Shown here in pieces: positions 9,118 through 19,925 of a stretch of 64,000 bases of DNA (within the stretch, counting starts at the first letter, position 1; every line of letters starts with the position of its first letter). The notes under the pieces were generated by a model, which saw only the letters and a list, made by a program, of their open reading frames with translations, was not told the DNA's origin and ran no database searches. Source of the DNA: Zanthoxylum bungeanum (lineage: Eukaryota > Streptophyta > Magnoliopsida > Sapindales > Rutaceae). The stretch lies in the NCBI GenBank assembly GCA_019454045.1, contig SKCR01023427.1, positions 496,001 through 560,000 of the forward strand, read 5' to 3'. The translations under genes and the position numbers were made by a program.

Positions 9118-10380
9118 CTGAGCATTGGCCAGTTGTCTAATTTGATTCTCCAATGCTTTGATAGAAGCTGATTGGTTCTGTATCATAGCATCGTACCTTT
9201 TTAACTGAGCCAGCACTTCTGCTATTCCTGATTCATTTGGCTGCTCCTGTCCTTTGTTTTGTTGCTGGAATCCAGGTGGTGGATAGTTCTGCTGTTGAAA
9301 TCCTAGTGGTGGATTATTCTTTTGCCCTGAATTGTTGCTCAATGAAAAGTTGGGATGATTCCTCCACCCTGGGTTGTAGGTGTTGGAATATGGGTTGTTC
9401 CCCTGTCTGTTGAAATTGTTGACATAGTTCACCGTCTCTTCAGGTTGGGTTGGTTCCGATGTTTCTCCATATGTTGAACTATTGGCTCCAATGTTGCTTT
9501 GAGTGCTGAGAGTCTCCATGAATTTGCAAATTTGATCGAGCTTGGCACTGACTGTTGTGTTAGCTCCAACTTCATATAACCCTGTAATTCTCTAGATCAT
9601 GCTTCTTTCTGTTGGCCATAAGGAATTGTTGTTGGCCATTTCTTCGATTAGGTCCCAGGCTTGATCTTCACCTTTTGCCATTAGTGCTCCTCCAGCAGCA
9701 GCATCAATTATGGTTCTCATCAGTCCAAAAAGTCCATTATAGAAAGTTTGAACTTGAAGCCATCTTGGAATCTCATGGTGAGGACATTTCCGGAGTAAAT
9801 CTTTGTACCTTTCTCAAGCTTCGTAGAGAGTCTCCGAATCATGTTGTACAAAAGATGTGATGTCATTCCTCAGTTTTTCTGTTCTGGCTGGTGGAAAGTA
9901 GTTTGCAAGGAATTTGGTTGCTAACGCGTTCCAAGTTGTGATGGAACCGGCTGGTAGTGACTGTAGCCAAGCCTTAGCTCTGTCTCTCAAGGAATATGGA
10001 AAAACTCGCAGCTTCATTGCTTCTTCAGCTCCTCGATTGTAATTGAAAGTGCCGCAAACTTCCAGGAAGTTACTGATGTGGGCATTAGGATCTTCAGTTG
10101 CATTCCCCCCAAACTGAACTGACTGTTGAATCATCTGAATGCAAGTTTTGATGTCACCCGCATTTGCTGGTAAGGGAGGAAGTACAATACAAGAAATGAG
10201 TCTGTCAACCACCGGAATGGTTCTGTCTCGAATGGGAATTGGTTGTGCAACCTCCAAAGGTTCAGGTTCCATGTTGACGATTGCTTCTTGGCCTTCGCGC
10301 CTTTCCCTTCTCAACTGTCTGATGGTTCTTTCAATCTCAGGGTCGAGCGGTCGGATTTCAAAACTTCTAGTTCGTCTCAT
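9034..10380 (-). pseudogene. Athila gag, broken by two stops and a frameshift
   Basis: The capsid region reads from the ATG at 10380 (MRRTRSFEIRPLDPEIER) through DPNAHISNFLEVC and YSLRDRAKAWLQSL, motifs typical of plant Ty3 gag. A TGA at 9814 replaces the tryptophan of the conserved EAWERYKDLLRKCPHH segment, and a TAG at 9592 breaks it again. The Q- and N-rich C-terminal part (about 9519-9117) leads into pol. The frame is lost near 9117, after which the pol frame reads LPPGNLPSNTEPNPRN. In intact relatives gag and pol are one ORF. Confidence 0.88.
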
Positions 10381-10489
10381 GAAGTGTCTGAGAACCTGAA
10401 ATAAGTGAAAATAAAAACAGTAAGTAAAAAGAAAAATTAGATACAAGTAACAAATCTAACCCGTAAACTAATAGTAAAAGATAAATAAG

Positions 10490-10507
10490 TCCCCGGCAAC
10501 GGCGCCA
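10490..10507 (-). other. Primer-binding site complementary to tRNA-Asp
   Basis: On the minus strand TGGCGCCGTTGCCGGGGA is fully complementary to the 3' end of plant tRNA-Asp(GUC) including CCA. It lies 6 nt inside the 5' LTR and is the diagnostic Athila primer. Confidence 0.93.
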
Positions 10508-11419
10508 AAAACTTGACCGGTGCTTACACACGCGTATAACGCAAGCGCACGTATCGTTCAAGTAGTATAAAAAGTATCGATCACACGAGGACTTAAAACC
10601 TTAATTTATTAATTTAATGGGCCAAAAGATTACTGGTATCTAACAGTTTGTTTGATATGATTGGAAAAAGGTGATGATTCTAAATTTAAAAATATAAAGT
10701 TTATGAAAGTAGATGAAAGAAAATTCAAATTTATAAAAACTATCCAGGGTTGTGATTTATTCCAATATTAATTAAAGATGAAGTGGTTATCCTATAGTTG
10801 GGAAATATATTGATTTATTAACCTGGAACACTAATTTATGTAAAAGCCTCTTCCGATGGTCAATTACAAATACCCAGTATAACTCAATTGAACCATATTC
10901 CCATGTCAACTACATTATCTGGATTCATTAATATTAAGTTCCAATTAAGGTTACCCCCGCCCAACAGGTATATTCCTATCATGTAAGGAAATCTATTAAA
11001 GGGTTATCTATCATCAAGGAATATCGTGGGCTATTGAGTCTAAGGTCTTAAACTTAAAATCCCTATGTCTAGTTCATTTTAAGTTTACCCAATCAATTTT
11101 ATTAATGGCCAGTTAATAAAAAACATTAAGATTAAGATTCAATAAATAAATCTTTACATTAACCAAACTATAGTCTAACCCCTTATAAAACCGTGATATT
11201 GAAATTCATCACAACCATAGATACTAACTTAGTTACGACACATAGCTAGGGCTAATGGAAATTTAAAAGACATAAAGTAAATGCTGAAAAGTAAATGCGA
11301 GAAAGTAAATGCGGAAAAGTAAATGAAAATAAACTGCCAAGATAAAATGAATTACTTTTACTAATTACTAACTTAGATATCTCCCTCAGTACAACATAAT
11401 CACTTGTGAGATTAAAACC

Positions 11420-11640
11420 AACCGACCATATAGGCGGTACCCTGATTAAGTCAAGTTAAGTCCGACCAGCTATAAAGGCGGTAAAATTTATCCATGAACC
11501 TGCCATGTAGGCGGTAAGGAAATTTAAAAGCCAACCGACCAATATAGCGGTATCCTTGTTAAGTCAGGATTAATCCGGTTTATAATTAAAAGCCAACCGA
11601 TCAATATAGCGATATCATCGTTAAGTCCAATTTTAAAATA
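11420..11640. repeat. Short imperfect tandem units in LTR U5
   Basis: Five degenerate units share 'CCGACCA...ATAGGCGGTA' and 'GTTAAGTC' cores, each about 40-60 bp. They occur in the LTR downstream of the inferred transcription start. Confidence 0.6.
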
Positions 11641-11931
11641 GTGAATATGTTGTGTCTAAGGGAGATTAATCTAAGATAGTAACAGTAAAAGAATTACCTT
11701 TCACCTCGGCAGGGGGAAGTTACCTCCTCATGGTTGAATAGTAAAACTGTAAAAAGTAAATAGTAAAAATAAATTACTATTACTATTGAAATAGTAAAAG
11801 TACTATTATTACAAAAAGAAACTACTATTACTATTACAAAACTGTAAATAAAAGAAACTAGATAGAAAACTCCCTATTTACATCAGAGAATTTAGAGAGG
11901 AAGGTACATCTGAAACTGAAATCTGAAGCTC

Positions 11932-11939
11932 TATTTATA
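11932..11939 (-). promoter_or_regulatory. TATA box of the Athila LTR
   Basis: TATAAATA on the minus strand (context CCTATAAATAGAGCTTCAG) is a consensus plant TATA box. Transcription would start about 30 bp downstream, near 11900. Confidence 0.7.
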
Positions 11940-11956
11940 GGCAAAAATTGGTTCCC

Positions 11957-11994
11957 AGCGTCGCGACGCTCAGCACTTCAGCGTCGCGACGCTG
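11957..11994. promoter_or_regulatory. Paired GC palindromes upstream of the LTR TATA box
   Basis: AGCGTCGCGACGCT (11957-11970) and CAGCGTCGCGACGCTG (11979-11994) are perfect palindromes about 20 and 40 bp upstream of the TATA box. Degenerate copies lie at about 12458-12477 and 12482-12497. They may be binding sites or cruciforms; the function is unknown. Confidence 0.6.
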
Positions 11995-12059
11995 GAACAG
12001 TGACACGTGTCACTCCCTGATTCGCCGGTCAAAATCTTATCCGGATAACTCAATAATTG

Positions 12060-12382
12060 TGATGACGTCAGTACTGATGTCATGATGACGTGCCAGTGAC
12101 GTGGAGATGACGTGGCGCTGACGTGGCGATGGTGATTGTCGGTACCATAGGATTGCGACACGTGGCTCATCTGATTGGCTGATGATGACGTGGCACTTTG
12201 ACTTGGTCAACGGCTGATGTGGATGCTGACGTGGCATGACACGTGGCAATGTTGACTTGTTGACTTGATGACGTGGCTGATGACGTGGCGACACGTGGCG
12301 ATGGTGATTGTCGGCACCATGGGATGTTGACACGTGGCACGGCGCATGTTAGTAGATAAGCTCTGATGGTGACACGTGGCAC
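12060..12382. promoter_or_regulatory. Array of ACGTGGC (ABRE/bZIP-like) motifs in LTR U3
   Basis: At least eleven copies of ACGTGGC, in TGACGTGGC or ACACGTGGC contexts, occur in about 320 bp, with a perfect TGACGTCA at 12063-12070 and TTGACTTG W-box-like sites between them. They lie 120-450 bp upstream of the LTR TATA box. ACGT-core sites bind plant bZIP factors including ABA-responsive ones; actual responsiveness is inferred. Confidence 0.65.
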
Positions 12383-12673
12383 GGCGCACGTTAGCAAAGT
12401 CAAACTTCTCAAATTATTGACCGTTGACCGGTGCACGTTAGCGTTGACTGCGCACGTTCAGCGTCGCGATGCTGAAGGTTTGAGCGTTGCGACGCCGGAC
12501 CTTAACTTTTGCCAATTTATCCGGTTTTGCTCCAAATCACCTCCAGAATGTCCTGAAACTTTATTTATCTACAAAATAACACAAAACACATCAAAATATT
12601 CACAAAACTCGAGAATCTATACAAAATAATAGGTTAAATAAGTGGGAAATAGTGATAGATTTGCCACTCATCA

Positions 12674-13348
12674 ATTTTCCACAAAGCGGTGATGAAAGGC
12701 AATGATAACGTTTGGTCAAGGTTACTAGTAAAAGTTACTCGTAAATGAACCATTAATGGTAATGGTTAAATATGTTTTACGGTAAAACATCAAAATCCCA
12801 ACCGATTTCCCTGTAGCGTATACCAAGACCGAGGGCCCTTTAATTGTAAATGTTTTATCGATTGGTAAAGGTTTATTTTAAAATCAAAGTTTTCAACGAG
12901 TTGCATTTTTAAATGGAACGTCATTTCATTCATGCACGAAAATTTCTTGCTGAACTTAGGCTCACTGTGTCCTGTGATGCAGGTGATTTATCTTTTGGAA
13001 GAATATGCCGATTTAGTGGTTGGTGGTTGCGTGACAGATCCATGATGGTGGCTCATGTGAAAAGGAATCATGTCTCTTTCTTGTAAGTGCAGTTTAGGGC
13101 ATTAGAGTAATAAGTTTCCGGGATAGTTAGGTCTTGGGGGAATCTAGTGTGTTAATTTAGTCTATATAATACATGTATTTTGACATTTGGGTTAAGTAAG
13201 AACTATTTGACTTCTATGAATGACTATCAATTTGGTAATGTAGGCACTTTTGCTTAAATATCATGGGACTGTAAAGTTAAATTAGAATTTAGTAACGTCC
13301 TGGCTCTATACTCAGTTGGGTAAGGTGGTCATAGATCCGGGCGTTACA
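12674..13348. repeat. Chromovirus-like LTR remnant
   Basis: The stretch ends CCGGGCGTTACA at 13348 and contains 'CTGAACTTAGGCTCACTGTG' followed by 'GATGCAGGTGATT', sequence typical of the 3' part of large Tekay/Del-type LTRs. No coding region is seen. The Athila element may have inserted into it. Confidence 0.4.
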
Positions 13349-13950
13349 TTAATCGAAATAGAAAAATTTTCCATGAGATTTTAATTTATATATCTTAATA
13401 TTTCTGGCATAAATTAAAAAACTACTTCTTAACTTTTAAAAATATAAAAGGATTACTGAATGGGTCAGACATCCTAATTTGATCAAAATCCTCAGTTTGA
13501 GCTTGAAATATAATATTATAATTAAGAGTTTTTTTTTTGAATTTTTTTAAAATTATATAAAAATATATTTTTAAAGTTAAAAATATTTAAAAATATTTTA
13601 ATAATTAATTCAAAAATACTAATTAAATAATACTGTTAAAACAGATTAAAAATATTCTAATTATCACCCTAAAACATCTCGTTTTAGACAACATATAATA
13701 TTCATAACATCTCACAACACTCTCATTGATGCATATATACAGCTCCAAACCCTTTATGCCACTTGATGTGACCCCCATAACCAATACCTTAATACGCAAG
13801 AAATCTTGAGGTGCTAGTATCAGGATTCATCGGTATATTTGCTTCGTCTCTAAGCAACCCATTAAAATCTGACTTCCACTAGAATTAGCACAATTCTCCA
13901 CTATTCACGGGAGTATCTTTATTTTTTAAATCTTGATAATATATATATAT

Positions 13951-13986
<36 letters not shown>

Positions 13987-16085
13987 CATACATATTTCAA
14001 AATTAGATATGAATATTACAACATTTGAATCCGGATTTTATCATATCTTTTGTCTTATATTTATATTTTTTTCTTTAAAAAAATTACTTATGCGTATTCG
14101 AATGTGTACAAATCCTTATATCGAAATCTGTTTTTTTTTTTTTTTGTCTGAATATAATTTTTTTTTATTTCCCTTACAATGAACTCATCACATTTTTTTT
14201 TAAACAAAAAGCATGTATTTTTCCCATTCTTTTATTCCAAACGACCACCCAATCAACTTTCCCATGATCCACAAAATCACATCGCCAAAATTACTGAATC
14301 CACAAAGTTGTCTGCAATAATTACAGAATATTATTAGATAATTTAACAGAAACGTTAAGTTTCATTGAACATATAAGCAAAAATTATGTCGTCGCTCAAA
14401 ATATCCAGTCCGCCTTCTACCTCGAAGATTATGTGTTTTTGAAATTTGCAATAAACATTAACCAAAATTTTCTACACACATTGTATTGTTATGAAAGAAA
14501 AAAACACCACACCAAATTAAAACTCATGATTAATCTTGATCAATGCACGACTTTCCTATAAAGTAATATGTTTTTGAATCATTGAAAATTCCATCACCAA
14601 ACCACCTATTCTGGACTTAAACGGGACAAATAAAATCCCGATTATCCTAAACTCTTATAAGAAATGCACTCTCTGAATTCGAATCCAAAACCTCAAGATG
14701 AGATTCTAAATCCTACACCACCAAGCTACAATCCTTGGGGACAACAATATTCTTCTCTTCTTTTCTTATAAACTGAACTATGGTAGTCAAGTAAAGTAAG
14801 ATGGCTGGGAAAATAATCAAACCGTAAAACATCAAATGTAAGATATAAAAACTCTACTCTCAAGTCCCAACAATTTTAAAAAGCGTTTTCACAATGTTCA
14901 ACAGCAGCAACAATAACAATAACAATAATAATGACGATAATAACGATGAGAATAGTTCCTTTCCTGCTGTAAACCTAACTCCACAATACATTTGTGACCT
15001 CTAAGATCAGAATTGCAAAAGGGTTTGATTCCACAAAAGAGACAAACAAAATGCTTCAGAGAGTTCCAAGATCTCTTGATAAGAACTCATACAAAAATGC
15101 CTTTACTCACTCATCGGCCTCATGGCTCATTTGCACATTTGCAGTCCTCCGTATCTGATGAATATTAAGTATATCCTGTGTAATTCAAATTCAAAAATAT
15201 CAGCCGATTTCCTATAATTTTGTTATTCGGTTTATTGGAATATTACATGTCAATACATATATATATATATATATATATAAATATATATGTATGTATGTAT
15301 GTATAATTAGCCGTGTAATTTTTTCCAAAACAAAGGCAAAATTTGTATTGTAAATGTCAACTAACAGTTCAGTACAGAATAGTAGTAAAATGTTTGCAAT
15401 AAGTGTTGCATCTAGATGTTATATCCTAATAAATTTAGTAAAAAAGAATATAACCGGATGACCCTAAGGAGAGAAGAAGAAGTGAAAAGAGTTAAATGAC
15501 CACATCAAATTTTCAAGACTAGTCAATCCCCAACTTAATGGTGCATTAACAGAAAAGTTCTATTGTCTTCCTTATGCTCTCGGTAAACCAACCCAGAACG
15601 TCACAGTCACATTCTTAAACCCAAACTAGTTCTTTCACTTGCAGTATCTGTTGACCAGCCATCACACTTGCTGACAGAAAACTTGACAACATTTGGGGTC
15701 TTTGCATGCATCTTGAAACTCTTTGGATGCAAGGAGAGGACAAGAAATTAATGACAAGTAGGTGAACAGAGAGCTGAACTAAATGGAGCCATTTTAGTTT
15801 AACTTAAGCTTAAACTTTTAGCTAGCATCGTTACTGTATTTTCACTCATTTTGACCATCCCACTCGACATTCATTATTATATACCAAACACTTAAAAATG
15901 TACACAGAATAATAAATCACACCAAACCAGCACTTATTTTGATTTTTTTTGGTCAATGCTAGCAAACAGTGTGAAGCACTCAAGCTTCAGAAGCAATACG
16001 TACAAGCAGCGAATCATAAAACATTAAATATTAGTGACTAAATTTCAGCTTCAGTTTATGTAATTACCTCCTCCACTGTGACTGC
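13349..16085. other. AT-rich intergenic region
   Basis: No supported gene. It holds two (TA)n microsatellites (about 13938-13985 and 15259-15291), a CAA/TAA-rich microsatellite (14908-14955) and a diverged SINE. The part next to 16086 is likely the KRI1 3' flank and UTR. Confidence 0.6.
14584..14740 (-). mobile_element. Diverged tRNA-derived SINE
   Basis: It aligns along its length with the intact SINE at 58849-59034: shared 'CACCAAACCACC(T/C)ATTCTGG', 'GAATTCGAATCC', 'ACCTCAAG(A/G)TGAGATTCT' and 'CACCACCAAGC'. The B-box-like GATTCGAATTC lies on the minus strand. Confidence 0.75.
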
Positions 16086-18104
16086 CTAATTCACTGCAGC
16101 TGTTCTGTGCTTAATCTTTGCTTTAGAAGGGATTTTCCCATATGCAATGAGCCTAGAGTGAGAGAGCTTAGGTTTTGCTTGTCGCCGCCTTGTCTTGGCT
16201 CGCTTGGACAAATTACCCATATCACTGTTTTGTCCTTCCTGCTGTGCCTTCTCATCCCTCTTAGCACCTACCTCTGAATCTGCTTTTTCAACACCTACCT
16301 TTAACCTCTTCTTCTTACCCCCCTTCGAACCATCAGATTTTTGACCATGGACAACCTCCTTAATCTTCAATTTTTGCTGATACCTCTTACTATCAGGAAC
16401 CTTCCATTCCTTCTCCCTATAAGGAGCAAGCTTCTTTACAGAAACATATTGATTCAAATCCTTTTCATCCAACATTAATATTTCTTCAGTCTTCAATCCA
16501 TATCTATTAGGTTTTACCTTTGCATACTTGAACCTTGTTTTCAAGTCTCCAATTGTATCCTCATAATCCAACTTATAGAATTCCTCCAACATTTCCTCTT
16601 TAGCTTTTTTCACAAGTGACATTTTGCGCTTCCTCTTTCTCTTGCTCTCCTCATAAATCTCTTCTTGCTCCTCTCCTCTCTCAATTTCTCCTTCATCACT
16701 ATCATCATTGCCACCTCCCTCGCTTTCTCCTTCACTATCATCATTATTGTCGCCATTCTCTAACTTATGCTTTAGACTCCTTTCCCTTGTAGCATTAAAC
16801 CCATCACCAGACTCAATCACATCCCAACCCTTGGGAAGTCCCAGCAATTCATCCTCTTTATCAAAATCTGGTTTCTCAACCTCACCATCATCCTCTTCCC
16901 TATCCTGACCAAACTGTGGGTCCACATCCTCAGCATCATAATACTTTGCATCAAACATTGCCTTCATTATCCTATCATAATCCTCAGGATCAAATTCATC
17001 ATCCAAATCTTTGAGATTCAGAGGCAAATCTTCTTCTTCATTAAACCCAGCAATTGCCATTACCTTTTTCATCCTTTCTTTCATCTCTTTCTTCTTCAAG
17101 TTCTTCAAATGCTTTAACTCTTCCTCTCTCTCCATCTCAGCAATTTTCATTCTCTCCCCTTTACTCTTCCTCTGCTCTTTCCTTGCATTCTCCTTCTTCC
17201 TAACCGACCCCTCCACTATCCTCGAATGACCCATTACTCTATCTTCCACCTCCTCCTCGTGCCTAAATGTTGTCTCATATAGCTCTTGTCTCTCAAGCTC
17301 CTCATCTTCTCTCAACAGATCTTCCACCTCCTCATCAATAACCGTATTTTTATTCCTTTTATCCTTATCGATCCACATTTTATTCTTGAAGAAATCTTTC
17401 AGAAACATCTTGTTATCATCCAAGTCATCATCCCCACCAAAATATTCATCCAACTTCTTCACAAACTCATCATTATCATCATCTTCAACATCTTCTTCAC
17501 CGCCATCACCCTTCTTTTTCTCTATAAAGAAACCATCCTTTTCCTCTTCATTTCCCTCATCTTCTTTGATTGCATCCAGAAACGCTTTCTTTATCTCCTC
17601 TTGCTCTTCACTATAAGTTTTTTTCTTCTTCTTTTCACCCAAATTTTCTTCGTTATCTTCTTGAAACTCTGGCCCCTCTTCAATCAACTGCTTCGCCATA
17701 ACATCTTTCAAATACATTGCTTTAATTTTTTTTCTCTCTTTCTTTCCCATATTTTCACTTTCTTCTTCTTCTTCTTCTCCTTCTCCTTCACTCCCATCAG
17801 ATTCAGAATCAAAAAGTTTAACATCTTTCTCTTTAAGACTTGGGTCTTGCTTCTTGACTAACAAGAGTGCTTTTATGAACTCTAAATCTTTCTTGCTATT
17901 CCCTATTATATCATTGTTATCTTCATCCGACTCGGATGATTCACTATCCGATTCCTCTATTAGACCTTTCTTTTTCATCTCCTCATACCTTTGAAGTTCT
18001 TCACGTTTCTTGTTGTGCTCCAATCGTTTTGCATATTCTTTGTCGATCTCAATCTTTGAAACATCATCATTGTCATCCTCATCAAATAGTTTCAATTGTC
18101 CCAT
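16086..18104 (-). CDS. KRI1: KRI1-like ribosome biogenesis protein
   Basis: KRI1 is a nucleolar factor needed for 40S subunit assembly (18S rRNA processing, with Krr1 in yeast). The 672-aa protein starts MGQLKLFDEDD followed by a KIEIDKEYAKRLEHNKKREE segment typical of the family N-terminus. It is very acidic with long E/D/K-rich coiled-coil-like stretches. The central Kri1 domain is at about residues 300-400 (GERMKIAEMEREEELKHLKN, then FDPEDYDRIMKAMFDAKYYD), and the Kri1_C domain at about 510-585 (FKYAKVKPNRYGLKTEEIL). The tail is basic. I placed the start at 18104, because a splice acceptor (TTTTTGTGCAG) lies only 12 nt upstream; the frame is open further up through intron sequence. The coding region is a single exon. 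Confidence 0.93.
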   Translation of the reverse strand: MGQLKLFDEDDNDDVSKIEIDKEYAKRLEHNKKREELQRYEEMKKKGLIEESDSESSESDEDNNDIIGNSKKDLEFIKALLLVKKQDPSLKEKDVKLFDSESDGSEGEGEEEEEESENMGKKERKKIKAMYLKDVMAKQLIEEGPEFQEDNEENLGEKKKKKTYSEEQEEIKKAFLDAIKEDEGNEEEKDGFFIEKKKGDGGEEDVEDDDNDEFVKKLDEYFGGDDDLDDNKMFLKDFFKNKMWIDKDKRNKNTVIDEEVEDLLREDEELERQELYETTFRHEEEVEDRVMGHSRIVEGSVRKKENARKEQRKSKGERMKIAEMEREEELKHLKNLKKKEMKERMKKVMAIAGFNEEEDLPLNLKDLDDEFDPEDYDRIMKAMFDAKYYDAEDVDPQFGQDREEDDGEVEKPDFDKEDELLGLPKGWDVIESGDGFNATRERSLKHKLENGDNNDDSEGESEGGGNDDSDEGEIERGEEQEEIYEESKRKRKRKMSLVKKAKEEMLEEFYKLDYEDTIGDLKTRFKYAKVKPNRYGLKTEEILMLDEKDLNQYVSVKKLAPYREKEWKVPDSKRYQQKLKIKEVVHGQKSDGSKGGKKKRLKVGVEKADSEVGAKRDEKAQQEGQNSDMGNLSKRAKTRRRQAKPKLSHSRLIAYGKIPSKAKIKHRTAAVN

Positions 18105-18116
18105 GGTCTCTTGAAA

Positions 18117-18131
18117 CTGCACAAAAATAGA
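18117..18131 (-). other. Splice acceptor before the KRI1 start codon
   Basis: On the minus strand TCTATTTTTGTGCAG precedes TTTCAAGAGACC-ATG. This implies an intron in the 5'UTR of the KRI1 gene. Confidence 0.6.
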
Positions 18132-18307
18132 TAAGAACTTAGTCGAGAATTTAATAAGACAAAGTGAAACAAAATAATCACACAGATAAACAGAGACATA
18201 ATTGCTCACGTTTTCTAAGGTAGATTTAAGGTGTACTTGCAACTTCCATGCTTCTAATTAGTTTTGAAAACACAACTAAAATGTTTGATTTTAAAAAAAC
18301 ACCAACT

Positions 18308-18455
18308 ATTTTTTTTGTAGTCATTGGAAACCCGCCGCTAAAAGACTCAACCCGATTACAAAAAAAAAAAAAAAAAATGCACCACTAATTTCGAAATCAA
18401 GAACTAACAACCAAGTCCTAAGTTCTTTGCCACCAAACCACACCACTTGGAGAGG
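18308..18455 (-). mobile_element. Degenerate SINE fragment
   Basis: The blocks 'TCATTGGAAACCCGCCGC' and 'TTTGCCACCAAACCACACCACTTGG' match the two ends of the SINE at 58849-59034; the middle is scrambled and holds a poly-A run. It lies in the presumed KRI1 5'UTR intron. Confidence 0.45.
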
Positions 18456-18825
18456 GAAATAAAAAAACACACCAACTTTTACTAAGCAACAAATGCTTAT
18501 AAAACAACCGCACATTTATACTAAACACGGATGCATATTAAAAGCCAACCAAACGTATCCTTGGCGATTTAAGCTACCTATGAAAGTCATATTTACAAGT
18601 AAAATGGAACCATGTTGGCAGGAATAGTCGTTGAAAGCAATGGATATCCCAAAATAGCTCAAAAGGGTTTCAACAAAAAAGTGTTTCAACAAAAAAGTGT
18701 TAAAAATCATAAGCTAATCAATACTTATTATTATTCATCCAACATATTTATGATTTAATCATACTCAAGCCTTCAATTTTAATTGAACAAACTAATATTA
18801 ATAATAAACAGTTAAAAATTTTACA

Positions 18826-18960
18826 AGCAAGTAAAACCAGTGCAGCAACCGCCGGCGGCGCGAGCAGAGCTGCGGCAGCCAATATTTATATGTAGCAAGG
18901 GTTCGTAGCAGACGGAAACGGACTATGAAGAAGATGGCGGCGGGCGAGGGTTTCTTTGAT
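18826..18960 (-). promoter_or_regulatory. Candidate KRI1 promoter and first non-coding exon
   Basis: This GC-rich island in AT-rich DNA reads on the minus strand AAACCCTCGCCCGCCGCCATC, then TATAAATA (18883-18890), then a GC-rich stretch ending at a possible donor CTTGCTT-GTAAAA near 18827. It is about 0.7 kb upstream of the acceptor at 18117. The AAACCCT start recalls motifs of ribosome-biogenesis promoters. This is inference. Confidence 0.35.
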
Positions 18961-19399
18961 TTCCAATTGCAATTGAAGTTTGTTTTATGAGCATTTGTTT
19001 TTGTTTTGTAAATTCTGATTTTTTTATTTTTATTTTTTTATAGATTTAAAAATAATACTTTTGGACCCAACATTCCAACATTGTCTACACGTTGTCTAAG
19101 GGCGAGAGGGTTCACGGCTAAAGCCCCAAGACCACCGAAGCCCCCTTGGCCACACCCAAGGTTCACCTAGGCTCCCCCCTAAAGATGTTTTAAAGACATT
19201 GCACAAGTTTCACCAGTATACACACCTAGCGCTTGAGTTGTCACACCCCCCTCTAAAATCCATCGTAAGAGGATTTTCCGAGAACTCTTTCGGGCATTCA
19301 ATAAGCCACAATATAAGTGTTTTTGGGTTAAAATCTCATCCCCAAAGGAACTCATCTTGATGGTCTTCCGCGACACCCCCACATTAGCGGAAAAGACCC

Positions 19400-19925
19400 A
19401 AAAGTGGGCCTACTGCCAAAATCTCCCGACAAATCTCGAAATCCAACTCTGGGGCTGAAATTATCCCAGTACAAGTGACCATAAGACTCACTTAGGAACT
19501 TGGTCCCACTCGATTCGGCACTCCGAGGGACTAGCTTCTTCACAATGCACCAAATTAGGCCAATGTCTAGCCATATGCTAGCACATCTCTAATTCTCCCA
19601 ACAAACTTCCAAACGAAACCTCACGGGCGAAAACTCCCCAGTACATAGGCCTATAAGAATTACTTAGGGCTCGGAGCTAGCTCAATCCGGCACTCCGGAA
19701 CATAAGCTCCTTCACAACGCTGCACAACTAGGCCAGCTCCTAGCGGCAAGCGGGCACGTTTCTAAATCTCCAGGCAAACTTCCGAATATTGCCACACCAA
19801 TAAAATATCTCCAGTACAAGGCCATATAAGAGATACATTTAACTAGGAGCGAGCTTAATCTGATGTCCCGAAGCATTAGCTCCTTTGTAAAGCGACTGCA
19901 CGTCCTAGTCTGAAACTAGGACCGT
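19400..19925. repeat. Three diverged tandem repeats, about 175 bp each
   Basis: Each unit carries 'CCAGTACA...ATAAGA...TTAG' in the middle and 'TCCGGCACTCCG...AGCTCCTTCACAA' at the end. Similarity between units is moderate, so the array is old. Confidence 0.65.

Larger units (their letters stand above)
1..12673 (-). mobile_element. Athila-type Ty3/gypsy LTR retrotransposon carrying passenger genes (3' LTR cut by window edge)
   Basis: A gypsy-class element is read on the minus strand. The right LTR ends at 12673 in the same sequence that ends the left LTR fragment at 101; the shared 101 bp differ at four sites, all transitions. Just inside the 5' LTR lies an 18-nt match to the 3' end of plant tRNA-Asp, the usual Athila primer. 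The protein order is gag, protease, RT, RNase H, integrase, and motifs such as FMDDFSVFG and GIDFMGPF are Athila-like. Between pol and the 3' LTR the element carries a cysteine-rich ORF and a LOG gene. A solo LTR is nested at 3135-5271. The left flank, and so the target duplication, lies outside the window; the right flank begins ATTTT. Confidence 0.9.
10514..12673 (-). repeat. 5' LTR of the Athila element (about 2.16 kb)
   Basis: On the minus strand the LTR runs from TGATGAGTGG (12673) to about 10514, where a CA end abuts the tRNA-Asp site; 10521 is an alternative end. U3 holds a motif array (12060-12380), palindromes and a TATA box at 11932-11939. U5 holds short tandem units (11420-11640) and a run of AAGTAAATGC-like repeats (about 11272-11330). 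Confidence 0.85.

Noticed and set aside
17286..17861. Plus-strand ORF of 191 codons
   Set aside because: It is the antisense shadow of the acidic KRI1 coding region; its Phe/Ile/Leu-rich composition is the complement of GAA/GAT codons.
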